From Polyangia bacterium (GTDB lineage Bacteria; Myxococcota_A; Polyangia; Nannocystales; Nannocystaceae): 64,000 nucleotides of DNA. The notes beneath the pieces are model-generated. The model ran no database searches and was not told where the DNA came from. It worked only from the letters and a program-made list of their open reading frames with translations. Of this stretch, positions 7,382 through 17,385 are shown one piece after another; within the stretch, counting starts at the first letter, position 1, and each line of letters starts with the position of its first letter. The DNA lies in the NCBI GenBank assembly GCA_030424595.1, contig JAUHWG010000023.1, forward strand, positions 1 through 64,000, in the 5' to 3' direction. Position numbers and translations under genes: made by a program.

Positions 7382-9028
7382 TCACGGACGACGGATCGTT
7401 TCGCGAGTCTCACGCTCGCTCAAAGCTCCACGACCGGGCCGCCGCGCGCTCGCGGGTGGACGGTCCCGATCGCCCAGCGCCTCGCTCGCCAGACCGGGCG
7501 CGGCCGGACGTTTCGGCCTCGTCCCCGCCGCATCGCCGTGGCGTCGGAGCCAGACTAGGCCGATGAGGACCAGGTTGGTGAGCATCGTCAGCTCGAAGGC
7601 CAGATAGGCAGGCAAGGGGCTCGCCACCAAGAGGACGAGGCCGACGCCGCAGGGGAGGATCGCGAGGGCGAACAACCGCTCGAAGAGCATGCTGCCGACG
7701 ATGAAGAAGCCTGCGACGAGAACCATGTCGGTCGTCAGCGCGGCCTCGAGGGTGAGGCCTCGGAGGTGGAAGTTGAGGTTGTTGGCGGTGAGGGTGAGGA
7801 CGAGCGTGGAGATAAAGGCGAAGACCCGACGCTCGTATCGCGAGCGGCGCAGCGTCCCGTAGGAGACGACGACGGAGATCGCGAGCAGGGTGATGGCGAC
7901 CGCGTTGAACCGGAGCTGATGACCTGTGGTCGAGCGCGCCGCGCTCGGGGCGACGAGCTGGCGGATGATGGCGGTCGAGGCGAGCACCGCAGCGGCGGTG
8001 AGGAAGCGAAGTCGGACGCGGAGACCACGACGACGATCCCGAGCGCGCTCCTCCTTCTCGTCGAGGAGCCCCGCGAGCGCCTCGGCGAGCGCGCTCATCG
8101 ACGGCCACCGGGCTTCTGGGTCGACCGCGAGGCCGCGACGGAGGAGGTCGCGTAGCTCCCTGGGCGTCGACTCTGCGCCCTCCGGGGGCGGGCGAAGCTC
8201 GCCCGCTTGGACAGCGGCGAAGAGCTCCGTGACGGTCGCCCCGGCGAAGGGCCTCACCCCGTAGATCGCCTCGTAGAGCGCGACGCAGAGGGCAAAGACG
8301 TCGGCGCGGGCGTCGACGTCGCAGCCTCGCTGCTGCTCCGGGGCCATGTAGGCCGGCGTCCCCATGACAGCGCCGGTGAGGGTGAGGCGATCATCGACGC
8401 CCGAGCTGGCGACGACGTCGACGCCCGCCCCGAGCTCAGCCCCCGGCAGCGCCGCAAGGCCGAAGTCGAGGACCCGGACCCGAGGCTCGCCTTCGACGCT
8501 GACCAGCGCGTTGTCCGGCTTGAAGTCGCGGTGGATGATACCGACGCTATGGGCCGCCGCGAGGCCGCGCGCCGCCTGGAGATAGACCCCGACGAGCTCC
8601 CGCCAGCTCCGCGACGCCTCGGCGCACCAGTCACGCAGCGTCGTCCCGTCGACGTGCTCCATGGCGATAAAGATCCCACCTTCGTGTTCGCCGACCTCGA
8701 AGATCGGGACGACGTTCGGGTGGGATACTCGAGCCATCGCCTGGGCCTCTCGCAGCAGGCGGGTGCGCCCTTCGGCGTCGACGCTCTCCTCCGCGAGGAG
8801 CAGCTTGATCGCGATCTTGCGATCGAGCTCCGCGTCGTAGGCGGCGTAGACCTGACCCATCCCCCCAGCTCCGAGCAGGTGGAGCACCGCAAATCGACCG
8901 ATCCGCGCGGCTGAGAGCCGCGGCGTCACGACCCGCTCGAGGCCGCTCATGCGCGTCGACTGCAGGTTCTGGCGCTCGACAGGGACGGAGCCAGCGGTCT
9001 CCGCCAGCGAGGGTCTGTGCTCGATCAT
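7382..9028 (-). CDS. Membrane Ser/Thr protein kinase (Hanks type)
   Basis: A 548-aa kinase. The catalytic domain spans about 43-315: glycine loop GAGGMGQVY, Lys 75 (AIKLL), catalytic HRDFKPDN with Asp 168, DFG at 188-190 and APEQQ in the activation segment. From about 340 a basic linker is followed by six or so hydrophobic segments to about 500, then a basic cytoplasmic tail. All key residues are present, so it should be active, phosphorylating cytoplasmic targets in response to a signal sensed in or through the membrane. The multi-pass C-terminus is unusual, since most such kinases have one TM and an extracellular sensor. It is convergent with the dipeptidase gene, 46 bp apart. Confidence 0.93.
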   Translation of the reverse strand: MIEHRPSLAETAGSVPVERQNLQSTRMSGLERVVTPRLSAARIGRFAVLHLLGAGGMGQVYAAYDAELDRKIAIKLLLAEESVDAEGRTRLLREAQAMARVSHPNVVPIFEVGEHEGGIFIAMEHVDGTTLRDWCAEASRSWRELVGVYLQAARGLAAAHSVGIIHRDFKPDNALVSVEGEPRVRVLDFGLAALPGAELGAGVDVVASSGVDDRLTLTGAVMGTPAYMAPEQQRGCDVDARADVFALCVALYEAIYGVRPFAGATVTELFAAVQAGELRPPPEGAESTPRELRDLLRRGLAVDPEARWPSMSALAEALAGLLDEKEERARDRRRGLRVRLRFLTAAAVLASTAIIRQLVAPSAARSTTGHQLRFNAVAITLLAISVVVSYGTLRRSRYERRVFAFISTLVLTLTANNLNFHLRGLTLEAALTTDMVLVAGFFIVGSMLFERLFALAILPCGVGLVLLVASPLPAYLAFELTMLTNLVLIGLVWLRRHGDAAGTRPKRPAAPGLASEALGDRDRPPASARRPGRGALSERETRETIRRP

Positions 9029-9246
9029 CGGGCTCCGGGATTATCGTGGATGTGGCGGCCGGGTGTCGGCGCCAATGGTCCGGTCGATGTCGCTCGGAGC
9101 GTGCCACCCGCACGCAGACCCGAGGGCGCCGAGCTCCGTCGTGCTCCCGAGGCCGACGCCTCGACGACCGTACCCGCCGCGGCGAAGGTCCATGATGACG
9201 GGAAAGAGCGTCATCCCTGCCTGAAGGATCAGTATGGGGAGCTATC

Positions 9247-9275
9247 TTGACTGCGTGGTCCAAAATCAATAGTGT
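9247..9275 (+). promoter_or_regulatory. Putative sigma70-like promoter of the TetR gene
   Basis: TTGACT (9247-9252), a 17-bp spacer and TAGTGT (9270-9275) lie 21 bp before the ATG at 9297. The spacer contains TGGTCCAAAATCAA, which could hold the regulator's own operator. The rest of 9029-9246 shows nothing recognisable. Confidence 0.45.
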
Positions 9276-9296
9276 CGATCTTCAACGGTCCTGTCG

Positions 9297-9893
9297 ATGG
9301 CGCGCATGAAGGCATTCGATCCCGACGACGCGCTCCAGCGCGCGATGGAGCTCTTCTGGCGGTGCGGGTACGCAAGCACCTCCATGAGCGCGCTCCTCGA
9401 GCATATGGGAATCTCGCGCCAGAGCCTCTACGACACCTTCGGCGACAAGAACTCGCTCTACCTCGCGGCCCTGGACCGATACGAGGTCGCCTTCACCGAG
9501 CTGGTCGATCGCCACCTCGGCAACGCCGACGCAGGCGTCCCTGCGCTCGTCGCCTTCGCCCAGGTCTACGTCTCGAACCTCGTCCTCCCAAAGGATCGAG
9601 GAGGCTGCATGATGGCGGCCGCAGCCCTGGAGCTCGGCCTCCACGACGACGGGGTCGCGGCCCGGGCCCAGGCCCACATCGACACCCTCGAGTTCGCGCT
9701 CAAGTCGGCGATCGCCGAGGCTCAGCGCCGAGGCGAGGTCGACGCTTCCCACGACCCGACCGCGGCCGCCCGAGTGCTCGTCGCCGTCCTCAGCGGACTC
9801 GGCGTGATGGTCCGCTCGGGGGCGACCCGGACAGCGCTGCGGCGGACGATCGAGGGGGCGATCAACGCCCTCGTGCCGACCCTCCCCTCCTGA
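9297..9893 (+). CDS. TetR/AcrR-family regulator
   Basis: A 198-aa regulator. The N-terminal HTH is intact: ALQRAMELFWRCGYASTSM, then MGISRQSLYDTFGDKNSLY. The C-terminal ligand domain is of the TetR_C group in which GGCMMAAAALELG is conserved, as in the YxaF/ComR-like branch. It probably represses itself or a nearby gene in response to a small lipophilic inducer. No obvious partner is adjacent: upstream is the divergent kinase, downstream the response-regulator/cyclase. ATG 9297 follows a plausible promoter. Confidence 0.92.
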   Translation: MARMKAFDPDDALQRAMELFWRCGYASTSMSALLEHMGISRQSLYDTFGDKNSLYLAALDRYEVAFTELVDRHLGNADAGVPALVAFAQVYVSNLVLPKDRGGCMMAAAALELGLHDDGVAARAQAHIDTLEFALKSAIAEAQRRGEVDASHDPTAAARVLVAVLSGLGVMVRSGATRTALRRTIEGAINALVPTLPS

Positions 9894-9966
9894 AGCCCGC
9901 CCGCCCAGGGCTCCATCGTTCTCCTCGAGCCTTGTTGAACCTAGCAGCGCGAAGAGGCGGAGGGAT

Positions 9967-10014
9967 GCGCGACCCTGCGCGACCCTGCGCGACCCTGCGC
10001 GACCCTGCGCGACC
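9967..10014. repeat. Minisatellite, 10-bp unit x5
   Basis: Four perfect GCGCGACCCT units and one degenerate unit, in the gap between the TetR gene and the cyclase gene. Confidence 0.9.
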
Positions 10015-10087
10015 GGGAATCACCTGCAATATCTGCCGCTGGAGGGGGTACTCTGGCGGCCGCGGGCTACCGCGTCAGGAGGGGGAA

Positions 10088-11209
10088 GTGGCGGACGGGG
10101 TCCAAGGTCGCGGTGAGGTGCTGATCGTCGAGGACACGAAGGTCAGCCTTCGGATCGTCTCCGAGATCCTCAGAGCCCACGGCTACTCCGTACACCCGGT
10201 GATGAGCGGGAGCCGGGCGATCGAGGCGGCGCTGCGGACCCCCATGGACCTCGTCCTCCTCGACATCAACCTCCCCGGCAAGAGCGGCTTCGACGTCTGC
10301 CGCGAGCTCAAGGAGATCGCCAGCCTCGCCGACGTTCCGGTGATCTTCATGAGCGGCCGCGACGAGCTCCTCGACAAGATCCGCGCCTTCGAGGTCGGCG
10401 GGGTCGACTACCTGACAAAGCCCTGCCACGCCGAGGAGCTGCTCGCCCGGGTCGCGACGCATGTGTCGATCCGAGCCCTCCAGCGGGAGCTGGGGGAGGC
10501 GCGGGCCGATCTCGAGCAGGCCCTCGCCTCCGCCCGCGCAGCCGAGGAGTCAGCGACCCGCCTCCTCGACCGGATGTTGCCGGCGCCGGTCGCCGCTCGC
10601 CTCAAGGAGGCGGACGGCCCCTTCGCCAACCACTTTGAGGAGGCGACGGTGCTCTTCGCCGACCTTGTCGGCTTCACCAGCTACGCCGCCAGCGCGACCC
10701 CGGACGAGCTGATCGACTACCTCAACCAGATCTTCTCGAACTTCGACCTCCTCACCCGCTGGCACGGGCTCGAGAAGATCAAGACCATCGGCGATGCCTA
10801 CATGGTGGTCGGCGGGGTTCCCGACCCCCGCGAGGATCACTCGCAGGCCATCGCCGACCTCGCCCTGGCGATGCTCAACGTCAACCGGGCCCGGTCCCAC
10901 CTGCCGCTGCGGATCGGTATCCACCGCGGCTCCGTCGTCGCCGGCGTGATCGGCCGCTCGAAGCCGAACTACGACCTCTGGGGCGACACCGTGAACATCG
11001 CCAGCAGGATCGAGTCCTACGGCCACCCGGACTCGATCAGCGTCAGCAAGGAGGTCCACGACGCGCTCGGCGACGACTACGAGTTCGACGATGGGCGGGT
11101 CATCGATGTGCGCGGGCGCGGGCCGGTCCTGGTCTACGAGCTCCTCCGGCGGCGATCGCAGGTTGATCGCGGACCGCTCATGCCTGGTCCTGGGGACATG
11201 TCTCGGTAG
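10088..11209 (+). CDS. Response regulator-adenylate cyclase fusion
   Basis: A 373-aa protein. A REC domain occupies about 10-125 with acidic pair E15-D16, phospho-acceptor D59 in LVLLDINLPGKSGFD and the late Lys in DYLTKPC. A coiled-coil linker (about 130-175) leads to a class III cyclase domain at 185-355: ATVLFADLVGFTSY with the metal Asp, KTIGDAYMVVGG and LWGDTVNIASRIE. Lys in the KTIGDAYM motif and Asp in LWGDT are the adenine-selecting pair, so ATP to cAMP is predicted, gated by phosphorylation from a histidine kinase. GTG 10088 is chosen for its AGGAGG at 10077-10082. The hybrid kinase encoded convergently is a possible partner. Confidence 0.92.
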   Translation: MADGVQGRGEVLIVEDTKVSLRIVSEILRAHGYSVHPVMSGSRAIEAALRTPMDLVLLDINLPGKSGFDVCRELKEIASLADVPVIFMSGRDELLDKIRAFEVGGVDYLTKPCHAEELLARVATHVSIRALQRELGEARADLEQALASARAAEESATRLLDRMLPAPVAARLKEADGPFANHFEEATVLFADLVGFTSYAASATPDELIDYLNQIFSNFDLLTRWHGLEKIKTIGDAYMVVGGVPDPREDHSQAIADLALAMLNVNRARSHLPLRIGIHRGSVVAGVIGRSKPNYDLWGDTVNIASRIESYGHPDSISVSKEVHDALGDDYEFDDGRVIDVRGRGPVLVYELLRRRSQVDRGPLMPGPGDMSR

Positions 11210-11317
11210 GGCCTCGGCGCGGTCGCGGGGACATGGTTAGACCTGCTCGCGCCCGCGCTAGGGTCTGCGGACGTCTATCCGTCTATCCTGGCGACGTGCG
11301 GAGGGCCAGGCGACCGC

Positions 11318-14185
11318 TCAGCGCAGGCTTCGTAGCGAGAACGTCTCGTAGATCGCGGCGAAGCGGCGCTCTAGGTCGAGGAGGGTCGCGAGCGCGCGAG
11401 GGCCCTCGCCACGGCCCGCCTGGGCCTCGATCCCCGCCGCGAGGCCGACGATGTGGTGGAGATAGAGGCCACCGGCGCTGCTCTTGAGGCTGTGCGCCGC
11501 GCTGCTCGCATCGTCGAGCTCGCCCGCCTCGAGGGCGATGCGGATGCGGGCTACTAGATCATCCCCTTCGCCCAGGAAGAGGTCGATGATCTCCTCCGAG
11601 ACCGCGTCGCCGACGATCTTCGCCAGCCGCTCGTGGCTCTCCTCAGCCTCACGCTCGATGTCGGCGATGTCCCAGACGGCGGCGATCGGCGCCTCCTCGG
11701 GGGGCTGGCTGCGGCTGCGGACGGCCTCGACCACCTGGGCCCGCTCCAGAGCGCCGCGCAGCGCCTCGGGGAGGATCGGCTTGCTGACGAAGTCGTCCAT
11801 CCCGGCCTCGTGGCAGGAGTCGCGCTCGTTGGCCATCGCGTTGGCGGTGATGGCGACGATCCGCGGCTGTCGGATCGCCGACTCGCGGATCGCCCGAGTC
11901 GCCTGGAGCCCGTCGACGACGGGCATCTGCACGTCCATCAGGATCACGTCGTAGGAGCGCTGAGAGGCGAGTGAGAGCGCCTCGGCGCCGTCGAAGGCAG
12001 AGTCTGCGCGGTAGCCGAAGCGGGCGAGCATGCGGAGGATCAGCGCGTGGTTGGTCGCGTTGTCCTCGGCGACGAGGATGAAGAGCGGGTTCCTACTCGC
12101 GAGGAGCGGATCGAAGGGGGAGGAGGGAGCGCGCGCCTCTCGGACCCTCGAGACCGCGGCGCCACAGGCCCGCTCCAGGGCCTCGCGCAGGCTCGCTCGT
12201 TTGACGGGCTTGGTCAGAAGCTCACCGCCCCGGGGGTCGTCGAGGAGCTCAGGCCGACCATCGACGGGCGCGAGGAGAACGGTCGGGACGCCCCCGCGGT
12301 GGAGGCGATCGCGGAGCTGAGCCCGCTCCCGGTCGGGGAGGAGGAGATCGATGAGCACCGCGTCGAATCGCCCCCCCGCGTCGAGGCGCGCGAGGGCCTC
12401 AGCCGAGCTTCCCAGGGTCTGCGAGCGCACGCCAAGTCGAGAGAGCATGTCCCCGAGGACACGCCTCTGATCGGTGCTGCCGTCGACGAGGAGGAGCTCC
12501 TTGTCGCGGAGCCCCGAGGCGACATGGGTCGGCTTGGGCGGGGCCTCCCCGATCGGGCCGACGATCGTAAACGAGAAGGTCGAGCCGCGACCAACCTCGC
12601 TCTCGACCCAGATCTTGCCGCCGAGGAGCTCGGTGAGGCGCTTGGAGATCGCGAGGCCGAGGCCGGTGCCGCCGTAGGTCCGGGTCGTCGAGGTGTCGAC
12701 CTGGCTAAAGCTCTGGAAGAGGCGGTCGAGGCGGTCTGCGGGGATACCGATGCCGCTGTCCTGGATCGCGAAGAGGAAGCGGCTGTGCGGGCGGCCGTCT
12801 GCTCCGGGCTCCGTCGCTTGAGCCGAGACCCGGAGGACGATGTCACCGCGCGGAGTGAACTTGATCGCGTTGCCGAGGAGGTTGAGGAGGATCTGCTGGA
12901 GGCGGGTCGCGTCGGTGAAGACCACCTGCGGGGTGCCAGGGGCGAACTCAGCGCAGAGGTTGATCGGCCGCGCCTCGAGCTTGCTGGCGGCGACGAGGCT
13001 CAGGATCTCCTCGACGAAGTCCCCGAGGCGCACAGCGTCGCTCTCGAGCTGGAGCTTGCCGGCCTCGATCTTGGAGAAGTCGAGGATGTCGTTGACGATC
13101 GTCAGGAGCCATGAGCACGACGAGCGGAGGATCTCGACGAAGTCCCCCTGCTCATGGCTCAAGGCCGTGTCGGAGAGGAGATCGGCCATGCCGATGATCG
13201 TCGTCATCGGCGTCCGGATCTCATGGCTCATGTTGGCGAGGAAGGCCGTCTTCGCCCGGCTGGCCGCCTCGGCGCGCTCCTTGGCCGCGGCCAGGGCCTC
13301 CTGCGCCCGCTTGCGCTCGGTGATGTCGCTGACGCTGGCCCGGACCAGGTTGCGGCCGTCGGCGGGCATCCGCACGAGGCGGACCTCGCACTCGATGTCC
13401 TGCCCGGTTGAGCTGCGGTGGACCCACTCGAAGACCGGCGCCTCGCCTTGGAGCGCCTTCATGACCATCTCGCGCGCCTTGATCTGCGAGGGTCGCCCGT
13501 CAGGTTGGAAGGGGGGGCTGACATCGCCGGGGCCGACCCTGATCAGCTCCTCGCGGGAGAGCCCGTAGAGCTGGCTCGCGCTGGCGTTGGTGTCGTCGAA
13601 GGAGTTGTCATCGGTGTCGACGACGACGATCGCGTCAGGGGCGTACTCAAAGAGGGTCCGGAAGCGCTCCTCGCTCTGGCGCAGGGCGTCCTCCACCTTG
13701 CGCCGCTCCTCGAGCTCGCGCTGGGCGATGAGGAAGAGGCTGTGGTTGACGAGGCTGATCCCGAGGAGCCCGGCGAAGGGGAGCATCTCGAGGACCGTGC
13801 TCGCGTCGAAGGGCGCTAGCTCGTTGGGGTTGCCGAGAACCAAGACGCCGAGGCGCCGCTCCATCGCGGTGATCGGCGCCAGCGCGAGGTGGAGGAGGGT
13901 CGAGTCCGGGGCGGGGACGATCACCGGCTTACCGAGGGACCAGACCGCCCCTAGCGGCCCCTCGTCCAAGGGCACGTTCTCGCCGAGATGCTCTCGGATC
14001 TCCGCCGCGCCGATGACCAGACCGAGGGCCTCGGAGTCGGCGAGGTAGACCGCGGCGTGGCGGCAGCGGAAGACCCCCTCAGCGAGGCGGAGGATCGAGT
14101 CTGAGAGCACCGGTAGAGCGACGTTCTTGTCGAGCCCGCGGAAGGTCTCCTCCATCGACCGGAGCACCGACTCCCGCGACCTCAT
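11318..14185 (-). CDS. Hybrid histidine kinase (GAF-PAS-HK-REC-REC-Hpt)
   Basis: About 955 aa from ATG 14185. The order is: GAF-like domain (about 25-180), PAS (205-330, [19 protein letters not shown]), HisKA with phospho-acceptor His in [16 protein letters not shown], HATPase with NAIKF, DSGIGIP and GGTGLGLAI, two receiver domains, then an Hpt with [12 protein letters not shown]. Receiver 2 is canonical (LVAEDN, LMDVQMP, SKP). Receiver 1 keeps the acceptor in VLIDLLLP but reads LLVDGS where an acidic pair is expected, so it may be degenerate. No TM segments are seen, so it is a soluble sensor able to relay phosphate internally to Hpt and on to a separate regulator. ATG 14320 upstream lacks coding character. 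Confidence 0.93.
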   Translation of the reverse strand: MRSRESVLRSMEETFRGLDKNVALPVLSDSILRLAEGVFRCRHAAVYLADSEALGLVIGAAEIREHLGENVPLDEGPLGAVWSLGKPVIVPAPDSTLLHLALAPITAMERRLGVLVLGNPNELAPFDASTVLEMLPFAGLLGISLVNHSLFLIAQRELEERRKVEDALRQSEERFRTLFEYAPDAIVVVDTDDNSFDDTNASASQLYGLSREELIRVGPGDVSPPFQPDGRPSQIKAREMVMKALQGEAPVFEWVHRSSTGQDIECEVRLVRMPADGRNLVRASVSDITERKRAQEALAAAKERAEAASRAKTAFLANMSHEIRTPMTTIIGMADLLSDTALSHEQGDFVEILRSSCSWLLTIVNDILDFSKIEAGKLQLESDAVRLGDFVEEILSLVAASKLEARPINLCAEFAPGTPQVVFTDATRLQQILLNLLGNAIKFTPRGDIVLRVSAQATEPGADGRPHSRFLFAIQDSGIGIPADRLDRLFQSFSQVDTSTTRTYGGTGLGLAISKRLTELLGGKIWVESEVGRGSTFSFTIVGPIGEAPPKPTHVASGLRDKELLLVDGSTDQRRVLGDMLSRLGVRSQTLGSSAEALARLDAGGRFDAVLIDLLLPDRERAQLRDRLHRGGVPTVLLAPVDGRPELLDDPRGGELLTKPVKRASLREALERACGAAVSRVREARAPSSPFDPLLASRNPLFILVAEDNATNHALILRMLARFGYRADSAFDGAEALSLASQRSYDVILMDVQMPVVDGLQATRAIRESAIRQPRIVAITANAMANERDSCHEAGMDDFVSKPILPEALRGALERAQVVEAVRSRSQPPEEAPIAAVWDIADIEREAEESHERLAKIVGDAVSEEIIDLFLGEGDDLVARIRIALEAGELDDASSAAHSLKSSAGGLYLHHIVGLAAGIEAQAGRGEGPRALATLLDLERRFAAIYETFSLRSLR

Positions 14186-14596
14186 GGCGTCCGTCCGATC
14201 ATAAAAAGGGTCCTTCGGTCGCGGGGCATGGCGACCTCCTCGCTCGCGAGTCGGCCAAGCTCGACCGCGACAACCGATAATGAGGGCTTCATCCTCGGGA
14301 GCGCAACGGTTGCTTGCCACGGCCCCCGCATATGCTCAGAGGCGCGGTCTCGCGAAGGGGCGACTTCACCTGGGAGAGTCGGGCGTAGGCCGGAGTCGCT
14401 GCGCCCCAGGCGGAGGAACGCGCGAGTTCAGTGCCCTTCCGCGGTCACACTTCTGCGTCTGGCGAGGTGCTCAGTCGCGGCCTCGGAGTCGGCGTGCTCG
14501 CCGATTCAGCGCCTCGAACGGGGCATCGACACCGGGGCGGACGAAGCCGCCCACGACGCATCAGCGCGCGTTTGCGCGAGAATATAGGAATGTCCA

Positions 14597-14638
14597 CAGG
14601 GACAGGGTCAGGGACAGGATCAGGATCAGGGTCAGGGC
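14597..14638. repeat. Minisatellite, 6-bp unit x7
   Basis: Seven hexamers CAGGGA/CAGGGT/CAGGAT inside the long gene-poor stretch 14186-14917, where I see no gene with convincing codon bias. Confidence 0.85.
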
Positions 14639-14917
14639 GGGGTGAGCTTGTCGGGAGGCCGCTTGGGGCGGTGGGGTTCGCAGAGGCCGCGGGCCGCTCA
14701 CCACAGCCCAGGGATCAGGCGATCCGAGACCCGCGCGCAGTACTGTCCGCCGCGGCGACGCGTGGGCCTGCAGCGGCGCGTCGCCCTATCACGCGGCGGG
14801 GTCGCGCGCCCCTACGGTGCCCACATATCGACGCGTTGGATCGAGGGCGCGGGGCCGCTTGGCAGCGCGCCGGCGCGGCCTCTCTTATGTCCATAGTTAC
14901 ACGCGTCGAGCGGGCGG

Positions 14918-15406
14918 TCACTCTCCCGCCGCGGGGGCGGGTCGCGCGGTCCCCCGGCACGGGTTCGGCTTTGCGAGCGACCGCGAAGTATAGACATAGG
15001 TCGTCTGCTGCACCTGGCCGGCGCCCGTGACCTCGTCTTTGTGCATGAACACGTGGGTCATCCACAGGTCGCCGCCGCTGTCGACGGTGATCGAGGGCTC
15101 GTAGGGGTCGCGGAGGTCGTCGCGGGCCGGGATCTCGAGGGCGTAGGGGATGTTCGTCCAGGTGCCGTCGTCACCCCGCGACCACAGGGTGCCGTCCTCC
15201 GTGAGGGTCCAGAGCGCGCCGTGCTTGACCCCGTGGAGGGAGCCTGGCGGTCCGGGGTAGGTCTCCCAGGTCCAGGTCTCGCCGTCGCCGTAGGCGAGCT
15301 GATCGTCGCATTCGAGCCAGAGCTGGCCCTGCGGGTCGATGTCGACGAGCCACGGCGGGACCCGAGCACCGCTCGCGTCAGCCGTCGCATCTGCTGAGGG
15401 TATCAG
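14918..15406 (-). pseudogene. 3' remnant of a beta-propeller-like protein gene
   Basis: A clearly protein-like frame of about 160 codons ends at TGA 14918-14920. It contains repeated blade-like strands: PWLVDIDPQGQLWLEC, GETWTWETYPGP, HGALWTLTEDGTLWSRGDDG, SITVDSGGDLWMTHVFM. There is no ATG, GTG or TTG between the upstream in-frame stop at 15458-15460 and the first blades; only a CTG at 15404-15406. Codon bias fades at the 3' end, after YVYTS. It looks like the surviving C-terminal part of a propeller-type surface or sensor protein that lost its 5' half. The flank 15461-15809 shows nothing recognisable. Confidence 0.6.
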
Positions 15407-15809
15407 CGCGGCCGAGCTCGACGCGCTCGCGGTCCTCCTGCGCGCGGCGGCGCGAGATCACGCGCGCTGGGTGTCCGCGGCCCGCTTCAAGCGGTTCGAA
15501 GTGCGAATCTGCGCGTACGCGCTGATGGAGCGCGTGCCCGCGGGGCCGCGCGATGAAAAGAAAAAAAGAGGGATCAAATCGGGGGGAGCGGCGACTGGAT
15601 CGAGTATGGAGAGAGCCGCCGCCGACCCGAGGCATCGGACCTCGAAGCCGCTCCTTGGTTTCCTGAGACTCCGCCGAACTCCGTCGCAGACGTCCGCTCC
15701 ACGGGTGAGGTCGCGCGGATCGAGTCGTCGCCACAGGGTCTCAGGAACCCCTACCTGCGCGTCTTCGTCGCGGCGGTGACTGTTTCTCCAGATCTCGAAA
15801 GATGGTCCA

Positions 15810-16496
15810 ATGAACCCCTCACGACCCCGGAGTGCCCTGTTGCGCATACTCGATCGAACCTTCCTCTCCATGTCTACGCTCGTCGTCCTCGTCGCGCTCA
15901 CTGGCTGCCAAGGAGACGACAGCGCGTCTTCGGGGGAGAGCGAGACGGCACAAACCGAAGCCTCCGCCGATGGCAGCGGGCCTACGTCCAGCGAGAGCTC
16001 GACCTCGTCGACCGGGGGTAGCTCAGAGACCGAAGGATCGGCGAGCACCTCCGGGAACTCGACGACGAGCGCGAGCACTTCGGGGACGACCGCGACTCTG
16101 ACGACGGACGGCACGAGCGGGACGAGTGACCCGACCGATACCGCGACGACCGTGGACAGCGACACAGGCGGCACGACGACGAGCGGCAGCACGACGAGCG
16201 GCGGCACGACGAGCGACGGCACGACGAGCACCACGACTACCGGCGGGGATTCGGACGGTCTCACGTGCATGCCGGGCCCAAACGCGAACCTGTGCCAGGA
16301 GTGCGTCGCAGACGCGTGCTGCGATGAGATTATGGCCTGCGACGATGATCCAGGCTGCAGCTGCGTCGTCGACTGTTGGCAAACGGAGATGAGCTATCAG
16401 CAATGTTGGAGCTTCTGTGGAGTCTTGCCGCAGGAGAACGAGGCAATGGGCGACATGTACGCCTGTATGCTCGAGAACTGCAGCAACCCCTGCTAG
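15810..16496 (+). CDS. Lipoprotein with Ser/Thr linker and Cys-rich C-terminus
   Basis: A 228-aa protein. The signal peptide ends in lipobox VALTGC (Cys 33). Residues about 36-150 are almost entirely Ser, Thr, Gly, Asp and Glu. The last 75 residues form a compact domain with Cys at regular spacing, including ECVADACCDEIMACDDDPGC and CWSFCG, presumably disulfide-bonded. This layout is common in Nannocystineae outer-surface lipoproteins, where the low-complexity linker projects the domain from the membrane. The role is unknown. ATG 15810 gives a long basic n-region; ATG 15870 is an alternative. Confidence 0.82.
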   Translation: MNPSRPRSALLRILDRTFLSMSTLVVLVALTGCQGDDSASSGESETAQTEASADGSGPTSSESSTSSTGGSSETEGSASTSGNSTTSASTSGTTATLTTDGTSGTSDPTDTATTVDSDTGGTTTSGSTTSGGTTSDGTTSTTTTGGDSDGLTCMPGPNANLCQECVADACCDEIMACDDDPGCSCVVDCWQTEMSYQQCWSFCGVLPQENEAMGDMYACMLENCSNPC

Positions 16497-16847
16497 CCAC
16501 GGTCGATGCTGCGCGGAGCTGGTCGCGCCGCGGAGAACGATGCAAGCGTCAAGGAGCGGCAGGGCGGCCGTCCAGACCTCACCGTCCGAATGGACAGGTT
16601 CCAGGGAAGATCCGCGAAGCGGCCTTGGGCGCCGAGTACACGGAGCTTGAGCCGCGGCGAGCACCTCCTCGTCGCCTGTGCGGGCACCCCTGGGCACACA
16701 TTGCCATCGCTCTCTCGCGGGTCGCGTCGCAGCAGGCGATGACCTCCCCAGGGGGTTCACTCGTGTTGGCCGAGGGCCTCCGGGGTGAGCTTGTCGGCGC
16801 GCTTGGCTCACCCCGTGGAGCGTTCATGCGGCCCTGTGCGCCGTTAG

Positions 16848-17015
16848 CGCTTCTGGCACCACGAGCCTCCGAACACCCGGCGCCTTGCCCAAATTCTCGG
16901 CTTGAACTTCTTACCCGCCAACCGCAACGGACAGGTCGAGCTCTTCCCGGCGCGCGACTTCCCCCCTGGGAACTACGTCGAGCTGAGCTACGGCGGCGCG
17001 CCACTCGTCCAGTAG
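16848..17015 (+). pseudogene. 3' remnant of an unrecognised gene
   Basis: A 55-codon frame between TAG 16845-16847 and TAG 17013-17015 reads like the end of a real protein: RFWHHEPPNTRRLAQILGLN, then FLPANRNGQVELFPARDF and NYVELSYGGAPLVQ. It has no usable start, and the region before it (16497-16847) has no coding signal. I infer a decayed C-terminal fragment; the family is unknown. Confidence 0.5.
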
Positions 17016-17120
17016 AGGCGGTCGGGCGGGCCCGCGGCCGGCCGAAGCCGGCTCGGGCGGCGAGCGCTCGCTGCGGCGCGGGGCGCCGATCTCGTTGCAG
17101 CTCCGCGAACATCGATTTAT

Positions 17121-17385
17121 ATGCGGAGGGTCGCAACTCGTCTGAACGCCCCTTGCCGTCCCCCCGTCCCCCCGTCCCACACTCCTCGCCGCCCTCCTGA
17201 CCGCCCTCGTCCTCCTCGTCGGCCCCGCGTCCGCGTGGGCGCAGGTCGAGGAGGCACAGACCGCCGCCAAGCAGAGCGAGGCCGATCGCAGCGCCGACGT
17301 CTGCATCGATGCCAACGCGGAGGCGAGCGACGCCGTCGCCGACGAGCAGGACGAGGGCGACACCGAGACGCCGAAGCGGCGGCGG
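17121..17385 (+). other. Frameshifted 5' end of the MscS gene (signal peptide)
   Basis: ATG 17121 opens a frame that runs into two C6 tracts (17160-17165 and 17168-17173). In the frame of the downstream channel gene, the DNA from about 17176 encodes a good signal-peptide core (LLAALLTALVLLVGPASAWA) and an acidic mature start, but that frame has no start codon after the in-frame TGA. Removing one C would join ATG 17121 to the channel frame. It is either a real frameshift, a slippage switch or a sequencing error. Confidence 0.55.

Noticed and set aside
9272-10087. N-terminal extension of the response-regulator/cyclase frame
   Set aside because: It overlaps the TetR gene in another frame and a minisatellite; GTG 10088 has a good ribosome site right before the receiver domain.
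16376-17200. 274-codon plus-strand frame
   Set aside because: No codon bias and conflicts with the better remnant frame at 16848-17015.
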